This document shows positions 1 through 8,512 of a DNA stretch of 62,459 bases, one piece after another. The DNA comes from Burkholderia puraquae. GTDB taxonomy: Bacteria > Pseudomonadota > Gammaproteobacteria > Burkholderiales > Burkholderiaceae. Every line of letters starts with the position of its first letter. Positions within the stretch are counted from its first letter, which is position 1. The notes below the pieces were generated by a model. The model ran no database searches. It was not told the DNA's origin and was given only the letters and a program-made list of their open reading frames with translations. The position numbers and the translations under genes were made by a program. The stretch lies in contig NZ_NBYX01000033.1 of assembly GCF_002099195.1 (NCBI RefSeq), positions 1 through 62,459 of the forward strand, in the 5' to 3' direction.

Positions 1-1
1 G

Positions 2-730
2 CCGGACGATCTGCCGGCGGGCATGCCGCTCGACGCGCAGAACCTGCTGACGGATGTGCCGGCAGGCCTTCCGTCGGACCTGCTGACGCGTCGCCCCGAC
101 GTGATGCAGGCCGAGCAGACGCTGCTGGCTGCGAATGCGAACATCGGTGCGGCACGGGCGGCGTTCTTCCCGAAGATTTCGCTGACGGGCGCGTTCGGCA
201 CCGGAAGCCCGACGCTCGGCGGCCTGTTCAAGGCCGGTACGGCGGCGTGGTCGTTTGCGCCGCAGATCACGATGCCGATCTTCGAGGGCGGCCAGAACAT
301 CGCGAACCTGAACCTTGCGCACGTGCAGAAGCGTATCGAGATCGCCAACTACGAGAAGGCGATCCAGTCGGCGTTCCGCGAAGTGTCGGACGGCCTTGCC
401 GCACGCGGCACGTACGACCAGCAGATCGCGGCGCTGGAGCGCAACGAGCACGCGCAGCAGCGACGCTTCGACCTGTCGGACCTGCGCTACAAGAACGGCG
501 TGGACAGCTACCTGTCGGTGCTGACCGCGCAGACGGACCTGTACTCGGCGCAGCAGACGCTGATCAGCGCACGCCTGGCACGCTGGACCAACCTGGTCAC
601 GCTGTACCGTGCACTGGGTGGCGGCTGGATCCAGCGCGCGGGCGAAACGCCGCGCGCGTCGGATGCACCGGTCGACTACGACAAGGCGGCCGCGCCGGCT
701 TCCGCGTCGGCAGCGGCGACGAACGGGTAA
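2..730 (+). CDS. RND efflux outer-membrane channel, NodT/OprM family (C-terminal part)
   Basis: The reading frame is open from the first bases of the window, so this is the 3' portion of a gene that begins upstream; about 242 residues are visible. The segment GLPSDLLTRRPDV followed by alternating helical and beta blocks (IGAARAAFFPKISLTGAFG) is the hallmark of TolC-like outer-membrane factors that complete RND drug-efflux pumps. The frame ends in an Ala/Pro-rich tail. In Burkholderia such genes (OpcM/OprC type) usually end an operon after the membrane-fusion and RND genes, which fits the strong hairpin just downstream. Which pump it belongs to cannot be told without the upstream genes. Confidence 0.9.
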   Translation, partial: PDDLPAGMPLDAQNLLTDVPAGLPSDLLTRRPDVMQAEQTLLAANANIGAARAAFFPKISLTGAFGTGSPTLGGLFKAGTAAWSFAPQITMPIFEGGQNIANLNLAHVQKRIEIANYEKAIQSAFREVSDGLAARGTYDQQIAALERNEHAQQRRFDLSDLRYKNGVDSYLSVLTAQTDLYSAQQTLISARLARWTNLVTLYRALGGGWIQRAGETPRASDAPVDYDKAAAPASASAAATNG

Positions 731-794
731 GCACGACAAAGGGCCGGCGCAAGCCATTACCCCTGTTCGCATAGCCTGCGCTACGCGAAAACGA

Positions 795-830
795 AAACGC
801 CACGGACGAGAATCCGTGGCGTTTCCTTTT
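795..830. terminator. Bidirectional Rho-independent terminator
   Basis: Two 12-base arms (795-806 and 813-824) pair perfectly around a 6-base loop, followed by a short T-rich tract on the plus strand and preceded by an A-rich tract for the minus strand. It sits between convergent genes and probably serves both. Confidence 0.8.
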
Positions 831-862
831 ACGCAGCCGCCCGCGTTGGAAGCGGCGCTACG

Positions 863-1576
863 TTACCCCTGCTTGTCCCAAAGCGTGCGGCCGAAGAACG
901 TCAGCGTGCGATCCCATGCGATTTGCGACCACACCGGATCGAACTGCGTGCCGGCAATGCGGCCGGGGCCGACGGCCGTTTCGTTCGCGAACGCATGATG
1001 CGCGAGATAGCGATGGAATTCGAAACCGACCTTCGCATCGGCCAGCTTCTTCTCGAGCGCATCGACCTGGTCGATCGTAAAGAAAGCGTCCTGCGTGCTC
1101 CAGTGGCCCATCAGCGGCACCTTGAGTTTCGCCGGCTCGATGTAGTCGAGCGGCGGCAGGCCGTACCACGTGACGCCCGCGTCCGCATCGGCGAACTGCA
1201 GCGACAGCAGCGTGAGTGCGCCGCCCATGCAGTAACCCGTCACGCCGACACGCGAGGCAAGCGTCTTCAGATATGTCACCGCACCAGGAATGTCCTGCGA
1301 GGCCGCGTCGCCGAAATCGAGCCCGGTCATCAGGTGGTGCGCTTCCTCTTCCTCGACCGTCGACTTGCCGCGATACAGGTCGGGCACGAGCGCGAAGTAG
1401 CCGCAGCGTGCGAGGCGATCCGCGACGCCGCGGATCTGGTCGTTCAGCCCCCACCATTCCTGGATGACGACGACCGCGGGCGCGCCTTCGGTCCTGGCCG
1501 GCGTGGCGAGATAGCCCTGCAGTTCCTGGCCGTCCGGGCGTCGAAACGTGATCATGGAACCGGATGTTTGAGACAT
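863..1576 (-). CDS. Dienelactone hydrolase family protein
   Basis: A 237-residue alpha/beta hydrolase of the dienelactone hydrolase family, predicted to hydrolyse lactone or ester substrates in the cytoplasm. Family landmarks are visible: the EWWGLN motif (E40), the nucleophile in GYCMGG (C116), the acid in STQDAFF (D163) and the histidine in LAHHAF (about H193/H194). The frame stays open upstream to 1999, but the ATG at 1576 has a strong AAGGAG ribosome site and matches the usual family length, so that start was chosen. It is convergent with the efflux gene and shares its terminator. The natural substrate cannot be told; no chlorocatechol pathway genes are nearby. Confidence 0.9.
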   Translation of the reverse strand: MSQTSGSMITFRRPDGQELQGYLATPARTEGAPAVVVIQEWWGLNDQIRGVADRLARCGYFALVPDLYRGKSTVEEEEAHHLMTGLDFGDAASQDIPGAVTYLKTLASRVGVTGYCMGGALTLLSLQFADADAGVTWYGLPPLDYIEPAKLKVPLMGHWSTQDAFFTIDQVDALEKKLADAKVGFEFHRYLAHHAFANETAVGPGRIAGTQFDPVWSQIAWDRTLTFFGRTLWDKQG

Positions 1577-1820
1577 GAAACCGCTCCTTTTCGAAAAATG
1601 CGATGCATGCGGCATCGGAGCCGGCGTGCGGGCGCGGCGACGATCGGGCAAGCCGGGCGTCGTGGTTCCGCTCGCGTTCGTTTCGGCCGGCGCCGACCAC
1701 GCGGCCATTCTATGCGCAAATACCGGCGGCCGGCGTGAACGGCGCCGTGCGCCATGTGATCCGCAAGATCGCATCGATCGAGGCGCGCGATCCGTTCCGG
1801 GAGCGGACGACCGGAAAGCA

Positions 1821-1854
1821 AACACCCCGCCCCGATGAACGGGAGCGGGGTGTT
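1821..1854. terminator. Hairpin terminator downstream of the DUF4148 gene
   Basis: Perfect 10-base arms (1821-1830 and 1845-1854) around a 14-base loop lie 45 bases beyond the stop of the minus-strand DUF4148 gene. The T-tract is weak, so termination efficiency is uncertain. Confidence 0.6.
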
Positions 1855-1898
1855 CCGTTTGCCGCCCGCGTATCGGCATACGCGGGCGCGTGCCTGGC

Positions 1899-2210
1899 TT
1901 ACTGGCCGAAATACACGGAGTCGCGGCCTTCCTGCTTGACCGCGATCGCGCGGCCGGCGCGCACGCCGGCCGCGGCTTGCGCGCCGTAGCCGGTTTCATC
2001 GGCGTTCGTCACGCGAGCCTGTGCGGTTTGCAGCGCGCGCGGGTAGTACTGATCGGAGACTTCGGGCTTGTAGCCGGCCTGCTCCAGCTGGACGAGTTCC
2101 GCGCGCACCTGGGCACGCGTCAGCTGGCCCGACGGGTTCGATTGTGCGAATGCGCCGTACGAGGCGGACAGGGCGGTTGCGGCGACGACAGCGTAGATGA
2201 ACGACTTCAT
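1899..2210 (-). CDS. DUF4148 domain-containing exported protein
   Basis: A 103-residue protein with a signal peptide (MKSFIYAVVAATALSASYGAFAQ, cleavage after AFA) and the short DUF4148 core LTRAQVRAELVQLEQAGYKP, a family found in many copies in Burkholderia. It should be periplasmic; no biochemical role is known for the family. The start at 2210 is set by an excellent GGAGGT ribosome site seven bases upstream. It is a single-gene unit bounded by a hairpin downstream. Confidence 0.88.
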   Translation of the reverse strand: MKSFIYAVVAATALSASYGAFAQSNPSGQLTRAQVRAELVQLEQAGYKPEVSDQYYPRALQTAQARVTNADETGYGAQAAAGVRAGRAIAVKQEGRDSVYFGQ

Positions 2211-2532
2211 GATGACCTCCGGTTTCATTGATTTCGCGCTTCGCGTGTTGCGTTCAGCGGTTGATTGCATCGTAGCGATCACGTTACCGGTCGGAAATAC
2301 GCGTTCCAGCGAATAATTGTTGCAACTGAGTAAACGATATACGCAGGTGGGCGTTTTGTCTGATGATTGCGAGTCTGTCCCGCGCTTGACAGCGACTTCG
2401 TTCGGATGAGGCTACCGGTCGGGCGAAGTCGCCGATTGGCCAGCGTCCGCGCAACGATGGGTTAGATCGTGTTCCGAAGTATTTGAGCGGGGCGGTTGAC
2501 GTCGTCCGTGCCGTATCGCGCGCACTGCCGTG
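2211..2532. other. Intergenic region, 322 bases
   Basis: The promoter and leader of the DUF4148 gene must lie here. The stretch at 2290-2360 is clearly richer in A and T than its surroundings and is the likeliest promoter zone. No convincing coding frame, RNA gene or repeat was seen. Confidence 0.4.
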
Positions 2533-3498
2533 TCACTCGGCCAGGACCGCCTGCCGTTTCCGGTATTCGGCCGGCGTGATTCCGACGTGCCGGGTGAATG
2601 ACCGCCTGAGCGTATCGACATTTGCGAAGCCGCATTTCGCAGCGACCTGCTTCGGCGTGTCGTGGCCGTTCTCGAGCAAGTGGCGGGCTGCCGAAATGCG
2701 GGTCGCCTCGACCCATGCGGCCGGTGTCATGCCGACTTCCGCGCGGAACAGCCGTGCGAAGTGGCGCGGGCTCATGCCCGCATGCTTCGCCATCTCCGCT
2801 ACCGAATGCTCGAGTTCCGGATTCGCCGCGATCCAGCGCTGGACCTCCTGCAGCACCGAACGCCCGGCGGGGCGCGCCTCGCCCTTGCGGCTGAACTGGA
2901 GTTGCCCGCCCGGGCGCTTGAAGAACATGACCAGTTGCGCGGCGACGCGCCGCGCGATCTCGCGGCCGAGATCTTCCTCGACCAGTGCGAGCGCGAGATC
3001 GAGCCCGGCCGTGACGCCGGCGCCGGTGCGCAGCTTGCCGTCGCGCACGTACAGCGCGTCCGCGTCGACGGCGAGCGACGGATAGGCTTCGGCAAGCGCA
3101 TCGGCGGCAGCCCAGTGCGTGGTCAGGTGACGCCCTTTCAGCAGGCCGGTGGCCGCGAGGATGAACGCGCCGGTGCAGATCGAGCCGTAGCGCTTGCTCT
3201 GCACGGCCGCCGCTCGCAGCCACGCGAGGACGTCGGTGCGCAATGCGATCCGGCCGGCGCTTGGCGCACCGGCGACCAGCAACGTGTCGATGCGCTCGGG
3301 AATGTCGGGAACGATCCAGTCGGGCAGCAATTGCGCACCGGACGAACTGCGGATCGGGCCGGACTCGCTCGCAATGATCCGCAACGTATAGAACGGCTTC
3401 CCGCATTCGGCGTTCGCTTGCGCGAAGACGTCGAGCGGTGCGGATACATCGAGCAGTTGAACGCCGGGAACGGCGAAAATTCCCACGACCTTCGGCAT
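2533..3498 (-). CDS. GlxA family transcriptional regulator (DJ-1/PfpI + AraC domains)
   Basis: A 321-residue regulator with an N-terminal DJ-1/PfpI-like class I amidotransferase fold (about residues 5-165; GSICTGAFILAATGLL is the nucleophile-elbow region) and a C-terminal AraC double helix-turn-helix (about 215-315; ending GFANVDTLRRSFTRHVGITPAEYRKR). GlxA-type proteins are cytoplasmic regulators, often of amine, carnitine or betaine catabolism. The start at 3498 (MPKVVGIFAVPG) matches the family. It is divergent from the HD-domain gene at 3713 with 214 bases between them, so it probably regulates that gene. Confidence 0.9.
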   Translation of the reverse strand: MPKVVGIFAVPGVQLLDVSAPLDVFAQANAECGKPFYTLRIIASESGPIRSSSGAQLLPDWIVPDIPERIDTLLVAGAPSAGRIALRTDVLAWLRAAAVQSKRYGSICTGAFILAATGLLKGRHLTTHWAAADALAEAYPSLAVDADALYVRDGKLRTGAGVTAGLDLALALVEEDLGREIARRVAAQLVMFFKRPGGQLQFSRKGEARPAGRSVLQEVQRWIAANPELEHSVAEMAKHAGMSPRHFARLFRAEVGMTPAAWVEATRISAARHLLENGHDTPKQVAAKCGFANVDTLRRSFTRHVGITPAEYRKRQAVLAE

Positions 3499-3712
3499 GA
3501 TCGATTGCGTGTTGTGTCGAACGTGACGGATAGCAGTATAGAGGTGCCAGCCGTGCAAGGCGCGGGCGGCAGACCCTGTTTTCGGCGTTCGTTTTGCCGC
3601 GCGGGCACCGTGTCCGTCCGTCGCGAAAAATGGCAGGATTTGACGTAGCACGTCTATTGAAGCCAGCTATCGGACTCCGGAGAATCAGGGGTGTTTTCAA
3701 TGGAGGTCGATC

Positions 3713-4354
3713 ATGACTGAGAACGTTGCAGGCATCACCATTCCCGATAGCCAACTGACGCGCGAGATCACCGAGCTCGTTCGCGATACCGCGTCTTCGC
3801 TGCTGTTCCATCATTCCAGCCGAGTCTTCTATTTCGCGGCGCTCGCGGGCCAGCGGCACGGGCTCGAATACGATCCCGAACTGCTCTACTGCGGTTGCAT
3901 GTTCCATGACATGGGGCTCACGCACAAACACAGCAGCGCGTGCGAGCGTTTCGAGGTGGACGGTGCCAACGCCGCCCGCGATTTCCTGACGGGCAAGGGT
4001 ATCCCGCAGCAGGATATCGATGTCGTATGGACTTCGATCGCACTGCATACTACGCCGGGTATCCCGCAGCACATGCATCCGGTGATCGCGCTCGTTACCG
4101 CGGGCGTCGAGATGGACGTGCTGGGCCTGACGTACCCGGAATACAGCGACGTCGAGCGCGAGGCCGTCGTTCGCGCGCATCCGCGTACGCCGCACTTCAA
4201 GGAAGACATCATTCAGGCGTTCTACGACGGGATCAAGCACAAGCCCGACACGACGTTCGGCAACGTGAAGGCTGACGTGCTTGCAGACAAGGATCCGCAT
4301 TTTCGCGCCGGAAATTTCTGCAGCGTGATCCGGTCGTCCGCGTGGGCGGGCTGA
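3713..4354 (+). CDS. HD domain-containing protein (cyanamide hydratase-like)
   Basis: A 213-residue HD-superfamily protein. The metal-binding pattern is present: H33/H34 region (LFHHSSRVF), the HD pair in CMFHDMGLTH (about 64-73), and IALHTTPG further on. The pattern LLFHHSSRVFYFAA resembles the cyanamide hydratase/HDDC branch. A GGAGGT ribosome site precedes the ATG. It lies divergent from a GlxA regulator, a pairing that suggests control by a small nitrogenous compound; this is inference. The substrate is unknown. Confidence 0.85.
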   Translation: MTENVAGITIPDSQLTREITELVRDTASSLLFHHSSRVFYFAALAGQRHGLEYDPELLYCGCMFHDMGLTHKHSSACERFEVDGANAARDFLTGKGIPQQDIDVVWTSIALHTTPGIPQHMHPVIALVTAGVEMDVLGLTYPEYSDVEREAVVRAHPRTPHFKEDIIQAFYDGIKHKPDTTFGNVKADVLADKDPHFRAGNFCSVIRSSAWAG

Positions 4355-4533
4355 TTGCCCGCGGTACGGCGCACGATACCGGGTACTGCGCGGAGATCGT
4401 GCGCGCAATGTGAATCGTGGTTCCTCAATTGTTCAGGATGGCGGTACGGCATCGGTCGCATCGACGGCGAAAAGGTACCCGTTCAATCGGTTGTCGTGGG
4501 CCACGACGCGACCCAGCCACTTATCGCGGTCGG

Positions 4534-4860
4534 CTACTCGACTACGCAGTCGAATTCGGCGGGGATGGGTGGCGTCGTCGTGCCTTCGTGCCGGTGATCG
4601 CACATCGGTTTGCATAGCACTGTTGCGCGGTTCTGCGTTATCTCGTCGGAATGCGAGCGCAGGCTGTCATCGGGCGCGAACGTGATGCCGGCGCCGGCCA
4701 GCGCGAGACGCAGCATCAGGCGCAAATCGCTCGTCGTCAGTTGCGGCTCGACTGCGACGTCGAAAGGACGGCCGTTTTCCACGAACTTCAACACCAGCGC
4801 CTCGGCCCCGCGGGACGGGGCGGCGAGGCGGCGCGCCGCGTGACGCATCGAATGCGTCAT
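4534..4860 (-). pseudogene. Remnant of a LysR-type regulator (substrate-binding domain)
   Basis: The frame encodes a recognisable piece of a LysR effector-binding domain, FVENGRPFDVAVEPQL and TTSDLRLMLRLALAGAGIT (about 4656-4800), but no DNA-binding domain precedes it and the downstream part does not resemble the family end. It is best read as a decayed fragment. It abuts the T3SS-linked gene at 4857 and marks the left edge of the secretion region. Confidence 0.65.
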
Positions 4861-5453
4861 TCGTGCGTCGTGCGCGTCGGAGAAGGCAGCGTCGCGAATT
4901 CCTGATGCAGGCTCGCCGACGCGGCCACGGAGATTTTCGGATCCGGATTTTTCCGGGCCGTCTCGAAATCGCGCGCGGGCCCGACGGTCATCGAAGCCAC
5001 GGCGTTGATCGCCGAACCGGCCGCGGTGATCGCGGCGTCGCGATACTCTCCGCGCTGCAAATGCTCGACCGCGTCTTTGCCGAACGACTTGCTTTCCTCC
5101 ATGTGCGCGCCCGTATGCGACTGCGTGCCTTGCGCGAGGCCGTTGAGATTGCCCACCACGCTATTGTGCGAGCCTTCCGTGATGCCGTACTGGCCGTGCT
5201 GCAGCACCGAGCTGACCCCAAACACGGCCGCCGAATAGTACGTCGCGTCCGGTTTCTCCATATGGCTGGCCGCCTGTTGCGTTACGTCGTTGCGGCGTGT
5301 ATGCGGCGTCGACAGATTGCTCAGTCCGCTCAGCGTCGCGCCGCCCGTCGGTCGATCGCTCGAACGCCGGGTCGATTGCGAATCGTTGCTCGACGAAGTG
5401 GTTGTGGTTTGATTGTCGAGAGACGTGGTGCTGCTGCCGGTGATTTTTGTCAT
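4857..5453 (-). CDS. Unknown protein of the HrpB regulon, candidate T3SS substrate
   Basis: A 198-residue protein with no recognised domain. The first 45 residues are very rich in Ser, Thr, Asn and Gln (MTKITGSSTTSLDNQTTTTS) and lack charged blocks and hydrophobic segments, as in many type III secretion signals. There is no signal peptide, no transmembrane helix and no cysteine. The middle has short Gly/Ala/His segments. A perfect HrpB box with a correctly spaced -10 element lies 160-180 bases upstream (5573-5633), and the sctT end of the T3SS operon is beyond that. Expression with the T3SS is therefore likely; secretion is inferred. An AAGG sequence precedes the ATG. A role as chaperone or regulator is not excluded. 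Confidence 0.75.
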   Translation of the reverse strand: MTKITGSSTTSLDNQTTTTSSSNDSQSTRRSSDRPTGGATLSGLSNLSTPHTRRNDVTQQAASHMEKPDATYYSAAVFGVSSVLQHGQYGITEGSHNSVVGNLNGLAQGTQSHTGAHMEESKSFGKDAVEHLQRGEYRDAAITAAGSAINAVASMTVGPARDFETARKNPDPKISVAASASLHQEFATLPSPTRTTHE

Positions 5454-5572
5454 GGTCGGTACCTTTTATCAAGAGGAGGAGAGCGCGTCGGGCGCCGTGG
5501 CGCTCGACGGCGAAATCGACGGGCCGCTCCGCCGTCGGAATCGCATGACGGCAACTGCCGATCGACGGAGGG

Positions 5573-5633
5573 ATGATGCGCGTCGCGGCGGGCGTGACGG
5601 CTGGATACGCGAAGCGAGCGGCGCGAAAGCGAA
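5573..5633 (-). promoter_or_regulatory. HrpB-dependent promoter (hrp_II/PIP box) of the 4857-5453 gene
   Basis: On the minus strand TTCG-N16-TTCG occupies 5633-5610 (each TTCG followed by C), then 30 bases, then CATCAT (5578-5573), which fits YANNNT. The layout is TTCGB-N15-TTCGB-N30-YANNNT, as known for Xanthomonas PIP and Ralstonia hrp_II promoters. Confidence 0.8.
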
Positions 5634-5798
5634 ACGTCGAGTGCGTGGATCGGAATCTGGTGGGCGCGAGTCGATCGCGTCGCGCAGCGCGCGCTTCTTC
5701 CACGACGTCGACGCATCCTTCGCATGAATGCCCGCGTGGAACCGCCCCGAACGTCCGCTATCTCGATGGTGCTCGCCGTGCGAAAGCAGTTGCCCCGC

Positions 5799-6665
5799 CT
5801 ATCTGCCGGCCAGTTGCTTCACCTGCTGCGCGAGCCCCGCCAGCGAAATCTGCCCGCGCATCTCGCTCACGAAACTCCCCGCCAGCACCGCGACGATCAG
5901 CACTGCGATCACGCCCTTGAGCGGCTGGCTGACCGACATCAGATCGAGCTTCTGCGCCGAGCGCGAGACGAACGCGAGGCCCAGATCGACGAGCAGCAGC
6001 ATCGCCATCATCGGTGTCGCGATCCGCGCGACCATGTTCATCAGCATGTCGAGCCGCGCCTGCGCGAACATTTCGAGCAGTGGCGCGGGAACCGGGTTGA
6101 ATGAACCGAGCGGCCACCACGCATACGATTCGTACAGCGCGCCGAGCAGGAACGTCATGCCGCCCAGCATCCAGAACGACGCGATCGTCAGTTGCCCGAG
6201 CAGCGTCGCCATCAGCGACGTCTGCGTGCCCGAGCTCGGGTTCTGCATCTGCACGTTGTTGAAGCCGGCGACATCGTCGACGTAGGTGCCGATCGCCTCC
6301 GCGGCCCAGAACACTGTGGAGGCCGCGATGCCGAGCACGACCCCGATCACGGCTTCCCTCGCGCAAGCGATCACGAGGAACGCGCCGCGGAGCTGCGGGA
6401 TCAGCACCTGCTGTCCACATGCGACGAAGAGGCACCAGATCGCGGCCGCGCCGCTGCGCAGCGGGCCTTTCAGCACGTTGTCGGCGGTCGCGGGCAGGAT
6501 CGTCATGATCACGAGAAGCCGCTCGCTCGACAGCGCGAGCAGCACGATGAAGCCGATGAATTCGTCGCCCAGGTGCTGCAGCGGAAAGATGTCGTAGGTC
6601 GTCATGCGCATGTCCAGGGCACGTTCCTGAGAGGTCGAGAATGCATTCGCAGGGCCGGCCGTCAT
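5799..6665 (-). CDS. sctT: T3SS export apparatus protein SctT
   Basis: A 288-residue polytopic inner-membrane protein of the SctT/HrcT/FliR family. Hydrophobic segments span most of the chain, and the family pattern around IGFIVLLALSSERLLVIMTI, GAFLVIACAREAVIGVVLGI and GFNNVQMQNP is clear. SctT joins SctR and SctS in the export gate core. It is the last gene of the hrpB1-sctT operon, 15 bases after sctO. The start is uncertain: ATG codons at 6665, 6611 and 6605 are in frame and none has a strong ribosome site; the longest was kept. Confidence 0.93.
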   Translation of the reverse strand: MTAGPANAFSTSQERALDMRMTTYDIFPLQHLGDEFIGFIVLLALSSERLLVIMTILPATADNVLKGPLRSGAAAIWCLFVACGQQVLIPQLRGAFLVIACAREAVIGVVLGIAASTVFWAAEAIGTYVDDVAGFNNVQMQNPSSGTQTSLMATLLGQLTIASFWMLGGMTFLLGALYESYAWWPLGSFNPVPAPLLEMFAQARLDMLMNMVARIATPMMAMLLLVDLGLAFVSRSAQKLDLMSVSQPLKGVIAVLIVAVLAGSFVSEMRGQISLAGLAQQVKQLAGR

Positions 6666-6680
6666 TGGCGGGAACAGGAT

Positions 6681-7187
6681 TCAGGTTGAGGCGCGCACGG
6701 CCGCGAGCCGGCGTGCGAGCACGCCTTCCTCGATCTCCTCGTCCTGTACGTCTTCGGCGGCTGCCTCGGCCGCGCACGCGAGCCGCCGGATCCGCTCGCG
6801 CACGACGCCGATCTGCGCGTCGTTGCGCGCGATCCGGCGTGCGGTCGCGGCGAGCTGCTCGATCTTGGCCTGCAGCGCCGCATGCAGGCGAGCGCACTGC
6901 GCGCTCGCGAGCGTGTGTTCGTCGAGCAGCACGTCGCGATAGCGGCGACACGCCGCATAATCGCCGATCGCAAACGCCGCATGGCCGGCCGCCATCGCGT
7001 CGACGCGCGCCGCATAGCGATTCGCCGCATCGAGCTTCGCGTGCGCGTGCGCTTCGCCCTGCGCGAGCTCGGCCGCTGCCGCGTCGCGTTCGGCGCGCTG
7101 CGCGGCCTGCTCGGTACGCAGCTTCGCGCCGCGCTGTTCGCGCCGCGCAAGCAGCATCTCGAAGGCGCGCTGTTTCGGGTTCCTCAT
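6681..7187 (-). CDS. sctO: T3SS stalk protein SctO (HrpB7-like)
   Basis: A 168-residue, Ala/Arg/Glu-rich, almost wholly helical coiled-coil protein with no hydrophobic segment. Position directly after the ATPase, size and coiled-coil character match SctO/HrpB7 (YscO), the stalk that sits on the ATPase and links it to SctV. The ATG overlaps the sctN stop (ATGA), indicating translational coupling. Sequence conservation in this family is weak, so the call rests largely on synteny. Confidence 0.85.
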   Translation of the reverse strand: MRNPKQRAFEMLLARREQRGAKLRTEQAAQRAERDAAAAELAQGEAHAHAKLDAANRYAARVDAMAAGHAAFAIGDYAACRRYRDVLLDEHTLASAQCARLHAALQAKIEQLAATARRIARNDAQIGVVRERIRRLACAAEAAAEDVQDEEIEEGVLARRLAAVRAST

Positions 7188-8512
7188 TGAACGAGCGCGT
7201 GCAGCGCGGTGAGTGTCGCGTCGGGCGGCGCGTACTCGTCGGTGCGCTGGTTGAGGAACGTGCGGATCCGGTCGATCTTCGCGACCGCTTCGTCGGCTGC
7301 CGCGTCGCTGCCCGCCTGGTATTCGCCGAGCTGCAGCAGCGTTTCGATCTCGCGGTGCTTCGCGAGCAACTGGCGCAGCCGGCCGGCCGCGCCGACGTGC
7401 TCGCGCGTCGCGATCTGCGGCATGATCCGTGACAGGCTGCCGAGCACGTCGATTGCCGGATACTGGTTGCGCGCGGCGATCTCGCGCGACAGGATGATGT
7501 GGCCGTCGAGAATCCCGCGCACTTCCTCGGCGATCGGGTCGCTGCCCGAATCGTCTTCGGCGAGCACCGTGTAGAGCGCGGTGATCGAGCCTTGCTCGCC
7601 CATCCCGGTGCGCTCGAGCAGGCGCGGCAGCTCGGCGAACACGGAAGGCGGGAAGCCGCGTCGCGCGGGCGGCTCGCCGGCCGCGAGGCCGATCTCGCGC
7701 CCGGCGCGCGCGAAGCGCGTCAGCGAATCCATCATCAGCAGCACGCGCTTGCCCTGGTCGCGGAAATACTCGGCGATCGCGGTCGCCGCGTACGCGGCCT
7801 TCGCGCGCTCGATCGACGAGCGGTCGGACGTCGCGCACACGACCACCGAGCGCGCCATGCCGTCCTCGCCCATGATCAGTTCGACGAACTCGCGCACTTC
7901 GCGGCCGCGCTCGCCGATCAGCGCGATCACGTTGATGTCGCACGACGCGCCGCGCGCGAACATCCCGAGCAGCGTGCTCTTGCCGACGCCGGCTGGCGCG
8001 AAGATCCCCATCCGCTGGCCTTCGCCGAGCGTGATCAGGCCGTCGACGATCCGCACGCCGGTCGCGAGCGACGCGTCCACCATCCGCCGCGACATCGGGT
8101 TCGGCGGCGGTGCGAGCACGGGGCGCAGCGCGTCGTAGTCGAGCGGGCCGCGCCCGTCGATCGGCTCGCCGAAGCTGTCAATCACGCGGCCGAGGATGCC
8201 GTTGCCGACCTTCACCGACAGCGGCCGCCGCAAGCCGATCACGCGCGTGCCGCGATTGATCTCGCCGAGCGTGCCGAACGGCGACAGCAGTGCGACGTTG
8301 CGCGTGAAGCCGACGACTTCCGCATGCTGGAGCAGCGCGCCCGACGCGCTGCGCAGCTCGCACAGCTCGCCGAGCGTCGCTTCGAGGCCGACGACGCGCA
8401 CGAGCGTGCCGATCACCTCGAGCACCTTGCCCGTCATGCCGACGGCAGGCTCGATCGCAAGCCGCGCGGCCATCGCGTCGGCGACGCGGGACAAATCGGT
8501 CAGTGCGTTCAT
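7184..8512 (-). CDS. sctN: T3SS ATPase SctN
   Basis: A 442-residue F1-beta-like hexameric ATPase that unfolds and releases substrates from chaperones at the export gate. Visible are the P-loop APAGVGKST (172-180), the Walker B region LLMMDSLTRFA (about 258-268) and the T3SS ATPase signature PARRGFPPSVFAELPRLLER. Length is normal for the family. The ATG at 8512 overlaps the sctL stop. All catalytic motifs look intact, so the enzyme should be active. Confidence 0.97.
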   Translation of the reverse strand: MNALTDLSRVADAMAARLAIEPAVGMTGKVLEVIGTLVRVVGLEATLGELCELRSASGALLQHAEVVGFTRNVALLSPFGTLGEINRGTRVIGLRRPLSVKVGNGILGRVIDSFGEPIDGRGPLDYDALRPVLAPPPNPMSRRMVDASLATGVRIVDGLITLGEGQRMGIFAPAGVGKSTLLGMFARGASCDINVIALIGERGREVREFVELIMGEDGMARSVVVCATSDRSSIERAKAAYAATAIAEYFRDQGKRVLLMMDSLTRFARAGREIGLAAGEPPARRGFPPSVFAELPRLLERTGMGEQGSITALYTVLAEDDSGSDPIAEEVRGILDGHIILSREIAARNQYPAIDVLGSLSRIMPQIATREHVGAAGRLRQLLAKHREIETLLQLGEYQAGSDAAADEAVAKIDRIRTFLNQRTDEYAPPDATLTALHALVQ

